64,000 nt of DNA from Mesaphorura yosii. Taxonomy: Eukaryota; Arthropoda; Collembola; Poduromorpha; Tullbergiidae. The stretch covers positions 248,001-312,000 of the forward strand of contig WIXG01000016.1 of NCBI GenBank assembly GCA_009869945.1, written 5' to 3'. Made by a program: the position numbers and the translations under genes. Shown piece after piece: positions 1 to 13,300 of this stretch. The notes under the pieces were generated by a model. It was given only the letters and a program-made list of their open reading frames with translations. It did no database searches and had not been told where the DNA came from. Each line of letters opens with the position of its first letter. Positions within the stretch are counted from its first letter, which is position 1.

Positions 1-2074
1 TGACAAGCTGTTCATTTAAGAAGAGAGCGTAAAGGTCTAACCCAATAGGTCAAGGTCCACGGTCACTTTCAATGCATCATTTTTTCTCTGAAATGAACTC
101 ACGGCTTTCAAGACATGAAGTATGGCAATAGGACTCATTTGTTACGGTTAACTAAATAAGCGTAGGCTTCAAATAACCGAAAGTCTGGCTGCCCGTCTCC
201 TTTGAGTCTCTGACGTCTGGAGTCTGGGTTGGCGGCAGAATCTTGACTCATGTTCCACTCAACTGAGCGCAGCTGCACACGGAATGAATGCTCACTTGAT
301 GTTCCAACGCCAACCGAAACTTGCAAGTTCGGATTTCAGTAATGCGAGCACTCTATTGCACTGTCCCAAAACCAACTAATTAAACTGTTGCGCATCATTT
401 AGTCTCATTAGCATGAAGTGTCGGATGCAAACTTAATTAGCGAATGGGTGGCAACATTTGTTTATCAAATCACATTTATAATTAAAATCCACGCGACCTA
501 AATCTAAACCAAGTGCAAGTGTCCAGCTGGATCAACTTTCGATGTAGTACGTGTCGAGATTAGGATGGAGTAAAAAGTTATTACTGAAATGAGAGAGATG
601 GATTTTTGTCGCTTTTGTCCTCTGAAACTGCACTGATTCGTCATGCAGCGTAATAATAGGAAACGCATCAGTGGACTGAATGCTCCGAAGTTACTTCCGC
701 TTCAATAGACAGCGGAATGGAGCAGTCTGAACAATAAAGTCGAAATAGTTGGACTAATAATGTTGTAAACGCATTGACAACACTCCCTTGCCAATGAAAT
801 GTATGCGAGCGCATTGGATTATTGTAGGAAATGTCTTTGTCACTTGGCATTATTGTCACCAACCTAAAAGCTTAGTGAAGGATTTATTTTAGTCGAGCCC
901 CGAAAATAGAAAAAGATTATTGAAAGAAAATGGGGTGAAAAATACGAACTCGAGAGAGAATTCCACATCTTCGACGCGTCCATTTTCTTAAGATAACAAT
1001 GGGAGAAAGAATTGCACCCTTCCTACCCCGAAACAATGGCAATTAATTCTTTTCCTGTACTTGCTTAGTCCGGTCAAGTTGAAAAAATCGAAATTGGTTG
1101 TCGAGCAGCACAAAAGAGAATGAGAGCTGCATTTTCCAATTACTCAGGACAAATCAACCCCTCCGTATTCCATTCACGGCAAGGGAATTCTGAGCCGTGT
1201 GCCCGCGAATGAATGTAAGGATCGATGCGGCGAAGAGGGTGATGAATTCACAAGCTTTAATTTTGTGTTCGTGCAATACGCGACGAGTGCGAGGAACGCA
1301 ATGCGTCTAATTGTTAAAACTTAACGCTTCACAGAGAATCAAAGAACTTTATCGTGTTAAATTTGATATCGTCGCCTTCGCATTTGACAGTACAGCCGAT
1401 CAATGCATTCGGCACTGCACGTGCTTTCGCAGATCGAGCTTTTGTCGCAGACACGTTCGAGTCGTAAGAATTTATGCATGCGATTCTTTCCTGCTCGTAA
1501 CGGTGATGCTGTTTTGTCCTTGGAATGCACTGGAAGTTGGGGAATTCATCGGCTCGATTGCAAGGGGCAAATCATTGCAATGTGAAAATTGAATTCACTG
1601 ACGTGAAATTTTATCTTTATTGCACGGACTTAAAGCTCGTTAGTTGGACGGCCGTATTAACACGACGAGAGCGAGTCGACTTCAAAGAAGACATATTTCT
1701 AATGGGAAGGGTGACAATTTTTCATTCTAAATCCTGGCCAAATTGAATGCTGTAATGGCCGTAGATAGAAGAAGCTTTATCACTTAGAAGTGCAAGTGCA
1801 GGCGCGCGGAGCGGAGCGGATTAAATCTCAACAGGGTGAAAGCGAACGGAAAAGAAGTCCGAGCGGTGGAAATGGAAAGGTGCTTTGAAACACAAGACTC
1901 GAGAGACACATTACTACATTGTTTCGTATAACTTGAGATTTGTCACTTTTCTATCAGCTTCGAGAACCCCGCTCGGAGAACATGTTTCTCATTTTAAAAT
2001 TTAATGCATACTAATTTGGTCGCATTAGAATCGAATCTCACCGGGGAAAGCTTTGACTCAAAGGCACAGATTAG
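1..2074. other. Non-coding stretch, no gene seen
   Basis: All six frames are broken by frequent stops. The open frames present (up to 93 codons near 1.3-1.6 kb) have the Ser/Cys/Phe/Arg-rich look of chance translation and no start or splice context that supports them. A short run of GAGCG units lies near 1808-1820. A perfect GCACGTGC palindrome containing a CACGTG E-box lies near 1418. Nothing else structured was seen. Confidence 0.6.
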
Positions 2075-2300
2075 CATTTATGCACGGCCGTGCGGGTGTC
2101 AGCAGAGCGTCGCTTCGGCCGGCCTGGAATTGAATTTTGATTAATTGACTTTTAAATTGCCATTTAAACGCGTCAAATGACTTATTTAATTGCGGTGTCC
2201 ACACTTGCCAGACCGAAGCACATTTCCTTTTAGGGCTTTCAACTGTAATTAAACGTGTGGTTGGCCGTAATCCCTTCGATTTGTAATTTTGACCGGGAGC
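2075..2300. promoter_or_regulatory. Possible enhancer: palindrome plus homeodomain-type sites
   Basis: A perfect 12-bp palindrome GCACGGCCGTGC sits at 2082-2093. It is followed by GGCCGGCC, then within about 150 bp by TGATTAAT (2138-2145), TTTAATT near 2184, TAATTA (2246-2251) and a TAAT near 2284. TGATTAAT is the established Hox-Extradenticle composite site and TAATTA is the general homeodomain core. Such sites are common in A+T-rich DNA. The local clustering beside a G+C-rich palindrome is what draws attention, and an enhancer role is inference only. Confidence 0.2.
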
Positions 2301-3952
2301 AAAGTGTCCACAGCCGGTGTCATGAAAGGCATCAGTTTCCAGTTAACAAGTTTCCACCTTTCAATCTCGACGAGATGAGATAGCAGGTACACATTTATCC
2401 CATTAGCATTACTTTGTAAAATGTCATTGCTTTTATTGGCTTTCTAACGTAACAAGTCAACAAACATGTTTCGATAACGCAAGATGCTTTCGGTAGCAGC
2501 TTCGCTTGACTTCAGTCAACTCTCTCATAGCATTGCGGGTTCTCTATAATGACAGAATTAGCAAGAGTCGTAATTTCGTAATTGCCGATAAACAGTGCGG
2601 TGCAGTCAAATGAAATTCCATTTCGTTGAACAGTGTAACGTCCATTACATTACATGACAGTCATGAAATTCGTGTCAACTAATTTTCCACTGGCAACCGT
2701 GTATCTTCTCTTTGTTGAACTGTGAGCACTTTGTCCCAGTCTCCCAGTATGATTTGAAGGATTCTGATCTGCTCTGATCGAGTTTAGTCAACAAAGCAGA
2801 AGCTTTTGGGTTGGTGGACATGAAGCAGCGAGGATTCGTGTATGAATCACAGCAGGCTCTGGCTGTGATCAACTTTAAACTCCACATTAAGTTCTTATTT
2901 GCATAAGAAATCTGCATTCGACGTCAGCCTGCATGCACCACAAATCTGTTTGTTGACCTGACCCCTTCATCTTCAGCCTTCGTTGAGTTAAGCCGAAGTT
3001 TTATCGTGTTTCAAGCACAAATTGACAGTAGCCTTGCACTTGACAAGTTCACAAAGCACCCGAATTTGTTGCGCGCAGATTAAACTTGAATTGTTTGAAT
3101 ATGTGATAGACAGAGCCCACGGCAAATAGACAATAAAGGATTAATCAAATGCAAATTCTGAATCAATGCATTGCATGAACTTTAATCGCATCCCGTCAAA
3201 GCAAATGTCCAAACCTCATTTTTCAAATTTACAAAAGACTTAAATCGCTGTAAGTGGAACTGGTCCGACATATCTTGAAACAAGATTGACAAAGTTTGCA
3301 TACGGTCTTGACAAATTGATTCCACACAGACAGAATAACCGATGAGATGAAATGAGCAATGGCTACGAGTTGACTTGAAGATGCGAAAGAAAATCGACAG
3401 CCGGCTGACTCGACAAAAACCGCAGATTTCACAGGACCTGTAATATTTTGCGATCTGAATTCAAACAATAACATCGGAGAAGAGTTCCAGATCCTTTAAT
3501 CTTAAATTCTTGTTGGAGCAGATGATGAATATTCGAAGATTATTGCATCGCCTCGTGAGGTTACACGAGACGGAAAGATAATTGCTTGGTGTTGAATTCA
3601 ATGTAGGTAGTCGCTTGAATTTATTATTGTTGAGTGTATAAACAAGAGAGCCGATACGATCTTCGTTCGGTTCGTCTGGACATCAGAATTGAATGTTTGG
3701 CCTCAGCATGGAGAAAACTGAAATAATTGCTATTCATTCTTGGTGGTTATCGAAAGCCAGGCACAGGCAGGCGATTGAATCATGTAGCAACAATAATAAA
3801 AATGACTGAACAAGTTCAAAATGTTGATGTGTTTATAGACAAACAAAAACTGGTTCCATCAGCTTCTTTTTTTACGATTATGGTTATTAAATGACTTGAT
3901 TTATTCATTAAGTCACCACGCTGTGCAGTTTGACCCATTGTTTTAACCGGCC
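2301..3952. other. Non-coding stretch
   Basis: No supported gene. A TATAAA lies at 3637-3642 without a clear downstream start or coding frame. The 17-bp word CAGGCAGGCGATTGAAT at 3764-3780 recurs exactly at 39693-39709. The rest looks like unstructured A+T-rich sequence. Confidence 0.55.
3764..3780 (+). repeat. 17-bp dispersed direct repeat, copy 1
   Basis: CAGGCAGGCGATTGAAT is identical to 39693-39709, about 36 kb away. The flanks differ at once on both sides. It may be the remnant of a dispersed element or a coincidence helped by the common CAGG word of this genome. Confidence 0.5.
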
Positions 3953-4102
3953 TTCCTCCTCGTCTCGAGTCTACTGCTCTTCTGTTTCTTTTCTCTTCTG
4001 GTTGGTCTCTTCGTTTCTTAGGCTTACGATTTAAATTATGATAACTCGCCTTGTACTTCGTACGAGCGGACCAGAAAAAGAATTATAGCGCCGGAGAAAT
4101 GA
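3953..4102 (+). CDS. Candidate terminal exon behind a strong 3' splice site
   Basis: About 70 bases (3953-4021) are almost pure pyrimidine and end in TTTCTTAG, among the strongest 3' splice-site look-alikes in the window. From the next base (4022) a frame runs 26 codons to TGA at 4100-4102. It starts Ala-Tyr-Asp-Leu-Asn-Tyr and carries a basic Glu-Arg-Thr-Arg-Lys-Arg run near its end. The peptide is too short to assign to a family, and no matching upstream exon was identified. It could be a real last exon, a cryptic acceptor, or a chance pyrimidine tract. Confidence rests on the acceptor, not the peptide. Confidence 0.22.
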
Positions 4103-4135
4103 ATTGTAGCAGAAAGAGCAAGATTTAGTAGAACG

Positions 4136-4207
4136 ATGGAAAATGGAAGCAAAAAAATAAGCGAGACCGGATTGTGGATAAAATGGTCAGATAAAAATTC
4201 AGCTCAG
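4136..4207 (+). CDS. Candidate short 5' coding exon ending at CAG|GTACGA
   Basis: An ATG at 4136 in favourable context (A at -3, G at +4) opens a frame of 24 whole codons that ends exactly at CAG followed by GTACGA, a fair 5' splice site. The peptide is hydrophilic (Met-Glu-Asn-Gly-Ser-Lys-Lys) with no recognisable domain. Read through, the frame continues to a stop at 4316-4318, 60 codons in all. It lies 33 bases after the stop of the preceding candidate terminal exon. That would make two genes back to back, or simply two false positives. Confidence 0.15.
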
Positions 4208-4318
4208 GTACGAGGTTCACAAGTGGATGTGGCTGCAAGAAGAAATCGGTCTTTTGCCAGAGCGTGGAATCATGGAATGGGCGACGGAGATGAGAAAAGG
4301 GCTTACATTATGCAATAA

Positions 4319-6999
4319 CACATGGCAATATAAAAGAACGCGGAATAATGATGAACCACTTTAACACACCTTCTCCGAGTTCTTCTGTTTCATGTCCTTT
4401 CGTATTTTTATGTTTTATGAGCTCAACTACATTGCAGAGCATGTGCAACAATGTGTTACTCTTCGTGTAATATTACTTGCTCCTGCGATCTGCGCGAGAC
4501 ATCAAGTCCAAAGTCGTGACTCTGGATATTACCATTTTTTATCTTCTTCGCTACTCCACGACTCTGATTCAGAAGCAATCTCACGAACTGACTCTGGGTT
4601 AAATCGTGTCTTCTGGTGTAAAATTTCAGCATGCAATTCCATGAAATCAGATTGCATTTATTCCCAGTCTTCTGTCTCTTCTGCTTTTGTTCCAGGCTAA
4701 GCACGGTCAATTTCGATTTCATTGCTTGAACGAGTCATGAATTTTTGTGCAGCACGAAGACGTGCGGCATGGCTTCGAACAGACAATCGCATAACCAATC
4801 TTTAAAAATTAAGGTATGCTAAGAAATGTCACATTCATTCCGACGGAATTTAGTGCTCAAAGTCTCCACTTTGGGGCATCTGCCAGGCAGTATTTACATA
4901 ACAGCAATTCCACTATAAACCTTTAATTCAAGTTGTACAATACAGAAAGTGTTGCCTGAATTTACTGCATCATTGTTAAACTCATAAATATATGGCATCG
5001 CATCGTGTAATACGTTTCTCACTCCTTCGTCTGCACTGAACCCAAAAATTCTTACAAAATCATAATTTGAGGTAAAATGGTGAAGGGCGTATTGCAGGGA
5101 AGTTTTGAGAAGAAAAGAGGACTCGGACTATTAATGTCAAATGAGGTGTACCTGCACCAGTGCAATACGCTCTGTTTGCTCGTATTTCATTACAATCAAG
5201 GCGAAGGAAGGAATTATGATGAAATAAAATATTCCGTTTTTAAAAATTTGGGGTATTATGAAAAATGTCTTCTTTGCCGTCATCAATTCACCTTTTCTTG
5301 TTTACTCCCGCAGATGATACTTTTCTTTGAAGCAAATGTCCCATTAAATGAATGCAGGAAATGTGATATTTTCAGCTTCAGTTGATTCTCCAACAATGCA
5401 TCTCTTTTTATTCGTTTCGTGGCGTGGGGATGGAAAGGCCAAGCAAAAGCAGTGAGCAGTGCAATGGGCAAGCTGGAGCTGGAAAGGGGCTCGTCGATTC
5501 TTCTGTCCCTCGTTGCTATTCATGCCATCTTGTTCTTTGCTCTCATGCTCTTGTGCTCTTTTTAAGGCACTATTTTGGCTTAAGAAGGTACAAGGTGCGA
5601 TTGCGACGGCATTCGTATTCAGTGTCGCGTCAAACGTTACAATTTTTAAACCGATTCAAAGAAAAATGCCACACGACATGTTCACAGGTCACAAGAAATA
5701 GCCACGGTGTATGAAAGTGATGATTGTCAATATTCATTGTTGCCGAATAAAAGCCGAGCCCCTTTCTTTCCGAACACCTTGCTTTTAAGACATTAGGAGC
5801 AATGCAGAATGCATTGGAATTGGAGGCACAGCTTTGATGGACCGAAAGGTTATTCTTCAAAAGCTGCACCTTGCCTCTGGCCTCTGTTAAATTTTGAGCA
5901 AACATATTGGATTACAAGAGATTGAAAAGACTGTTTATGAGCAACGAACACACATTGATGGAAGAACCGAAGAATCGAATTTCAAGTTCACTCGTAATTC
6001 CTCAAACATAAAGCAGCGTCGTATTAAGTGACCAAAATGGACTTACGAACCAAACCATGACTCAAAATGCACGGACATCAGACTGAGCCTTGCCAGAGTT
6101 TTGGCCTTTCAGCAAAAGTATCCAATTTCACGCTATGCATAAGAAACTTAAATCCATTCAATAAATATTCCGTGTCATCATACATTTCAGCTGAGGAACA
6201 AACCGACCGGTCAATCAACTGACTGAAACATTAACTAACAAACTTTAATGTGTTTTAAAGCATTGGAATTGATTCCGACTTCATTTAGCTAAATGAGGAA
6301 ATTGTCCATCTGGTCACTTTACACTAAACTTCGCCTGTCCGTCATTTAAAAAGCTAAAACTTCTGCAAACCTGCCCAGAACACGAAACATGGTGTTTATC
6401 GTAACTTACCACTTTTATGTGATGGTCCATTAACGTCATACAACATGGATCATAACAATAAAGGTTTACAGGAAAACTCGAGAACCTCCTCTTTACTGCA
6501 CATTAGGCAACATTAGGCCAAATGCTGTAATATCATTACAATTGGGGATCATTCACTTCATTTGATCAAGTAATGTTAACGAAGAATGCTGTAATAAAAC
6601 CTTCATTATATTTCTATTCAGCAGAGGTCTTTCTCACATTTTTGAATGGAGCAACATTTTAAATGGTTGGCCAGACAGGTCTAATGCTCATTTTACAAAA
6701 TCTATTGAATTTGGAACTTTATTGTTGTCCATTCACGGTGCGCTCGGCTTTCAAGGGCTTTACCCTCCGTCAATTCCTCGATTCGAGTACGATTCTTCTC
6801 GGATTCACGCATGCACGCAATGCATCGGTTTTAAGATTCAAAGATGAGTTGTTTTTCTGGACCCTGCCTTGCAAGAAATGCATTTGAGTTCTCATGATCA
6901 TTGTGAATGAGCAATCAACAAAGTCTGTGCTTTGATGGCGTGAGTGCGATTGAATTACAGCCGCACATCATGTACGGCATCATGAACTATATTGTAATC
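4319..6999. other. Non-coding stretch
   Basis: Several open frames of 60-110 codons overlap here on both strands (4.4-4.7 and 5.1-5.9 kb). None has coding-like composition, a convincing start, or family resemblance. No structured repeat was seen. Confidence 0.55.
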
Positions 7000-7146
7000 T
7001 ATAAATAGAAGAGATTTTTCATCTCGAACATGGATTGCTGCTCCTTTTCTGCTGCATTACAAAGGGACCATGTCCCATACGTTCAATTCAAAGGTGGTGC
7101 AATGAAATTCAGTGGAATCAATGAAACGAAGGCATTAAAAATCTGA
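7000..7146 (+). CDS. TATA box followed by a 38-codon small frame
   Basis: TATAAATA at 7000-7007 is a textbook TATA box. An ATG at 7030 with A at -3 and G at +4 opens a 38-codon frame that stops with TGA at 7144-7146. The peptide begins Met-Asp-Cys-Cys-Ser and is otherwise mixed, with no signal peptide or known motif. The difficulty is spacing: initiation is usually about 30 bases after TATA, which would put the transcript start on the ATG itself with no leader. The TATA box may therefore be fortuitous or serve a non-coding transcript. Confidence 0.15.
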
Positions 7147-10119
7147 TACATCGTGGTCAGTGTCAAGGCAAATTCTGTTATGATTATTCAAAGCATTTTC
7201 ACGCTACTCGACTCAGTTTGGAGTTAGCCAAGCATTATATCACCAGAATATCGAATGCATTTTAATTTAGAGGTCTGGGTGCAGCGCGAAAGCAACATTC
7301 CGATTGCATTTCACTCGGTTTGATTGGGAAATTAGGTTACTGAATGCAGAATCAAATTTGTCTCTGGCCCAGGCCCATCACACACACCCTGACGTAATTT
7401 GACGTGCAAGGGTGACAAATATGATTTAAATTAAACAAATGGAATATTTATCATCATCAGGGCTCTTTGTGAGTTGTGCCGTGTTGGTTGGTCCGAGCTT
7501 CGGAAAGCAAGCGCCTTTTTATCGGAGGGACTGATGTTGACATGAAATATGTCTATTGAATTAAATCAAAATTTCAATCAAGTTCATACGTGAAATGCGT
7601 ACAGCGCAACGTTCGCGTACAACTGTCAAACAAAACTATTTCAAATGTGATGCAAGTTTATGTTGTCGGTCGGTGGGCGAGCGGAGCGACTGCCATTGCA
7701 AACTAATGTGGAGTGTGGAGGGGAGAAACGCACGCTGCCCTCGGTTCACATTTCCAGGATTCTGAGTAATAATTCCGGACAGGGTCCATTTCGGGAAAGT
7801 ACGAATATAATTCAGTTTGGTATTTCTGTGATTGACTGACGGCCGTATGAAATTTACAGGAATTCGCAAAGCTGCACTGTACTGCATTGGGTTGGACGAA
7901 ATTCTTGCAATTGTTGTCTCAGTATTCTGCCACTTCTAATTTTGAAATGCGCCTGTGTTATGAGTGACTTTGGTTTGGGCATGGAAGATTGAAGCCGAAC
8001 TTGGCTCGCAAAGGTAAAGATTTTATGAGTTTAATTAAAGCTGAGTATTTATAATTTGTGGAACCCCATCGCGTTCATCGTTGCATAACAGTAAAACCTG
8101 CTTCATTAAGACGGGTTTAGGCAGAGGCGCAGTTTACGGTTGACGGGAGATGAGAAATTTCGAGTTCCTTAGCTTGACCCTTCTCATCCGATCAAAGATC
8201 AAACCTATTTATAAATTCTTGTCAGCATTCTTCTCCCTGCTCCTACCCTCTGTCTCATCAGACAATCCTCGAGAGGTTCAACATCACACATTTACTTCCC
8301 ATAATAATAATGTAACCTATTAATCACTCTTTTACCACTCCCATTATCAAAATTACGACAAGTACTCCGACTACTACTTACTCTATTTTGTTTCACGGAT
8401 GGGGGCTTCCTGATCAGAAACTACAAAGCTTCTTCGACCCTAATCGCGTGAATTCTTGTTGAATTAATATTGACGGACAAAAGTAAAGTACAAAAGTTTT
8501 AGATTAGAGTGAGTGGAAAAACAGATCGCAGTAAAAGCGATAAAAGCACAACGCACAAAAAGCTGGAGATGCTTATTAGGTTTGGAGATTTTACGATAGG
8601 CGGTGATCGCGTAGCTTCAATTATACACTCGGCAATAAAGGACACAGTAAATGGCTGAATAAAGAGATGCAAGCTTACTGGTCATGAAAGATCGTTATGG
8701 GACCCGAATCAGCGATAACAATAATAATTACTTATGAATCATAATCATAACAGCATCATTCGTGTTTGAAGCGCAACTTCTGAAAATCATGTCCTCGTTG
8801 AAGATAACTGGAAGCTAAAATAACAAAGTAATGTGTCATAATCCGCAAAGTCCACTGCGGGCAAGCGCCGCCGACCGCCGAAAACCTGACTCACTCCAAG
8901 CTACTCGTCGTTTCAATCCCACCGCCTCGCCACAAAGGAGAAAGTTGAGCGCACATTTTTCAGAACATTGAACAGTCGAAACAGCAAAACTTTTCCTTTG
9001 TTGTTTTTGTATGAATTTAGCTTTCGGTGAATTTACTTTTCGTCCAGAAAAATATGACATAAGAGAGCAGAAATCTCATTCCACAACAATAACAAGATCA
9101 ACGCGTAATTTTTCTCTAATTTTGATGCAGCTGACGGGGGGAGCGGATGCGCTGTGGTGGCTTGGCTTTCTTCCCTCACTTTCTCTCCCTGGGGAAATAA
9201 TTTCAAGAGGATCCAAATATAAAATCTTCCCTCCTTGGAAAAATAACTTTTAACCTTTCACCGTGCAATGCTGCCAAAAAAGATACAATCTTACGAAATA
9301 TATCGATGCACGTCAGTCTCACCGCTGCACCCTCATTACGTCAATACTGACAACACCATTATTCGTGCTCTGCCTGCGAATTCAAGGCCAAAAGTGTATG
9401 GCTATCACAAATGTTGCACAAGCTCGCACGCTTCCTCGCCTAAAATTCGGAATCCCGCAACATGAACACTAACACTCAGCCTCCGAATTTCAAATTTTGC
9501 ACATTTGGCCAGATACCGTTTACTTTTCTGTAATTCCAGTCGACGCAACGTTAAGATTTCAAGTTGTTATTTGAAATGAAATTAATTTCACTCGAAACTG
9601 CAGCAAATGACTTTCTGTTGCACGCCAATAAATGGAATTGTAGAAATTGATACTATGAATTGTCTCAACCGCTGTTTTTCGTCGATATAAATCGACAAAT
9701 GTGAGATTTCGCCAACCAAGCAAATTCAGAAAGAATTTTGCAAGTATTGAACTTGCAAGAATCCAAATCCCGAGAGAATGAAATGGTGACCCTCAGAGCA
9801 ATAATTTCTGCCCCGACTTGAGATAATCAAATTTTCTTTCAGAATAACCAACACGAACACGACAGAATAATGCTCGGTTCGTTCTTTGTTGAGTGAATAT
9901 GACACATGCGGAGTTCAATCAAGTCTCCACTAAAATCTAATCAATGGACAATGGAAACGATAAAAATTCACGCTCCGGCAGGCTAGCCCAACTCAGTTCA
10001 GCGTCACCGTCACGGAGAATGGTGAACCGTGATGGAAGGGGAGACAAGGAACGAGATGTTGGTCCGATAATAATGATGATGAAGTGAAGGGTTGAAAATT
10101 AGACGGTTCATCTCGTAGT
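7147..10119. other. Non-coding stretch
   Basis: No supported gene or strong structure. A good 5' splice-site look-alike (AAAG|GTAAAG) occurs near 8012 without a coding frame in front of it. Open frames at 7.6-7.9, 8.8-9.25 and 9.26-9.47 kb look random. Confidence 0.55.
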
Positions 10120-10304
10120 TTGAATAGTCCAGACAAAATAATAGGCGAAAGGGGAGCAGGAGCGAGCTACTTTTCAGAGGAGAGCCTGGAAACGAGCACA
10201 ATGAAGTGGAAACAAACAACGCACGCATACACTTCTTATAAAACTTGTATTATTATCAAAAATGCACTTGCAAGAACAAAACCTTGTCTGACGATCATCA
10301 TCTC
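10120..10304 (+). other. Weak exon-like open frame ending at GTGAGT
   Basis: A frame without an ATG start is open across this interval and ends two bases before its own TGA, exactly where GTGAGT (10305-10310) forms a perfect 5' splice consensus. The first 30 or so codons favour G in first position; the rest do not. No upstream acceptor or homologous family was found. It may be an internal exon fragment or coincidence. Confidence 0.12.
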
Positions 10305-10310
10305 GTGAGT

Positions 10311-13300
10311 AACGCAAGACAGATTCAAGATGAAGTGCGCGTACACAAATGGACCATTGTTCTTGAGTTCGCAGTGGGGAGTTATCCATACAAAATATGA
10401 GTACGAGTCAATAACTGGAATCGGAGAATGAATGCTGCTGGTGCTGATGATCATGACATGATGAAGTCGATCGCATAACCAGCGAGACGAGATTATTTGG
10501 TCTCAATTTAGCAGCCTTCCTGAAATCGTGCAGTCCAGCACTGGCATGCCTGACTTCCATTCGGAGGCATCCAACTTCGTTTTCCTCGCCTGCTCTGATA
10601 CAATGGCCAAGATTACTGAATTTACTCACACTTTTTTGTTTCTTTTCGTGAGCATTACGCTGTGAACACTTTATGCTTCGGATGATGACGGTTGTCCATC
10701 CAATTTACTGTTAAGGGCCAAGGCAAAGCAAACACAGCTCAAAGCGAGGATTACGCATGCAATGTACAAATGTACTTCATGACAGCCACGGCGATTATTC
10801 ATCCCACAGTGAATCTGCATTGTGTTTGTGTTTGTACTGCATCAAGACTCTGCGTTCTCATAAACGATGATATTACAAAAGGCAGTTTATTTTGATGGAG
10901 AAGTCGTGACATGTTTTGTGTACACAAAGTGTCTGATACTGTGAGTCAGTTCATCAGGCATCCAATTCATCTTGCGAACGTCTTCAGATGCATTAATGGG
11001 TTTAATTAATAATAGCCAGCGTACAGTTTGTTTCTGTGCTGCATTTGGCACTCAAGAGTCAGCCTGATTTGGTCATTCAGTCCATTAATAAGTGTAAAAG
11101 ATTTTAATCGACTTTTGTTCTTCGGGCAAGCAAAAAACAAGTGCCGTGGCCGGTCGGTCATAAATTCTCCTGCCTGTTGTCTGCTGAATACGGACTCTAA
11201 TTGGAGGAGGCAGCTTTAAAATTTTAATGAAGCGGCTCAGTCAGCAACAAAGAGAAGCGACTTCTGTGCAATGTGCCGCATTGTTTACATCTATTTTTAA
11301 TTTCGTATTACGACATGCCGAAAGCGGAGAGCAGGTTCTGAAACAAAGGCATGTGCAAAATGAAGAAGCTCCTACAACTTCTCGGTTCGCGTGGCCAGCT
11401 CAGGCTCGGAGTGCGAATATCGAGCGAAGAAGAAGTTTGGGGAAGGAACCGGTTCTCTCGTGAAGCGTTAGATGGAACAAATCGGCAACTTGGTCTGCCT
11501 CGGAAACGAATCATTCGCGTCTTTACTCCAAATGTGGGGAGCTTGTTACTCCAAAGATATTGCAGCGAATGCACACAGCTTCACCAACGCCAAAACGCCA
11601 TGTGTGCATAGCATTCCTTAACGCCAAAAAATGAATCACTGCTCGAATCGTCTGTCTTGTCGTGTGCCGCGTTTGCTTGGCTTGGTCAGGATTTCTCGAG
11701 AAGCTTCAAGGAAGGATGGCCCTTCATTTGATGGGACTCGGCCCTTTGGTTCTGCTGTGGTAATTTGAAACCGAAAGTGTTCATTAGGAGAAAAGGCTTC
11801 CTAATGAATGAACCTTATGGCTGGACCCTTGACCTTCTTGAGCACAGAAAGCCGTCCGCGCAGGACCGGAACGTGACCGGACATACGACGGTGCGGAGCA
11901 CAGATTAATGCATTTGTGTCCTTGGGTCATGTACCAACTGACCTCACTACCAACAAAAACGGGCACACGACGAAGCAAACAAAAAAACACGGTAGCCGGA
12001 AGAAATCTGAAACTGGAGCATTCGCAAACGTTCATTTTTCTGGTAATAATGCATCCAGCAAAACATTTTGAGTCATTTTGATTCTGAGCAGATGAACTTC
12101 AAGTTACAAATAAACACTCGCCGTAATGAAATTATGCTTTTCAGCTGTTCAATGAGTAATAAATAAAGGGATTTCTTTTTGGGCTACAAACTTTTAGTCT
12201 CTTGCCGGAGGACAAGCACAAGTTTGTTATCAAATTCCGTACGAGAGTTGTTTCTTCCTGCTTAAGCCTTTGATGTAATTCAGTGCTCCTTGAACCGATT
12301 TATTTGTTTATGCTTTACTTCCGCCGATTTTCCTGCTCCTTCGCAATCCCGTCCTGTTTCGAAAAACGTGTGCCTCGAAACGCAACTACTTTAACGGAGA
12401 TTTTGATCGCATTTAAGCTCATAATTGTGAAATTAGTTCTACGAACGAGCACGCGCATATATCATTTTAAGGTGAAGGAATGGAACAGTCAAGCTTGGGC
12501 ACGTGGGCCAGAAATCAAGTACATGAAAATACGGAAACGTACAATTAAGTGCAACATTGAACTCATTCTTGGGTACGACTTAACACGGACACTTCCTTGT
12601 ATCAGCTCAAGAGCAACTCTTTCCGTGTGTTTCATGTCTCTGCCACATTTGTAATGGTCCACGAGGGAATTGCTCTGTTCCAGGACTTGCCTTTCGTGTA
12701 ACATTAAACAGTACGGTCCTCAAGTACAATGCACTATAATCACATGATCTGGAGTCTCGAGCAAACTGCCATTTCATTTCCAGCACTGCTCCGTCTCTTC
12801 ACTAGACTATACGCAGTATTCCAGCTTGTAGGAGGAAGTGCGAGACAACTTTTCTAGAAATATAAATTCTATTTCTCTATATTTCATTGCAATAATAACA
12901 GGGAGAAACAACTGAAGAAAGTAAATGAGACTACTTTATTGAGGCACGGGACAAAGCAACGGGAAAATTCGTCTACTTTTTGCGTGCACTTTACATTTCG
13001 GATAAACTTTTTCTCTTTTAAAATGTAAATGCAACTTTCCTGGTTCGGTTTAGCCTCCTTCCGACAAAGGCACATGCACAACCCGGCACAAGGCAGTTCC
13101 GTGTTAAACAACCAAGCTGCTCATTGAGTATGCATGCAAATGAAAAATAAAATGCATATTTTCCCGGAACTCAACACTTGCACTGTGTGTACTTGGACTT
13201 TTCTCCATTTTCGGGGATAGTTAAATAAATTCGCTCTCCTGAGTCAAATGAAAATATACTTGCAGTTTACCTTGCGTACTCTGAATGCGTATGCAGGCGG

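Noticed and set aside
7000-7032. TATAAATA as the core promoter of the 38-codon frame at 7030
   Set aside because: The expected initiation point would coincide with the ATG, leaving no leader, so the two are probably unrelated. The pair is listed at low confidence only.
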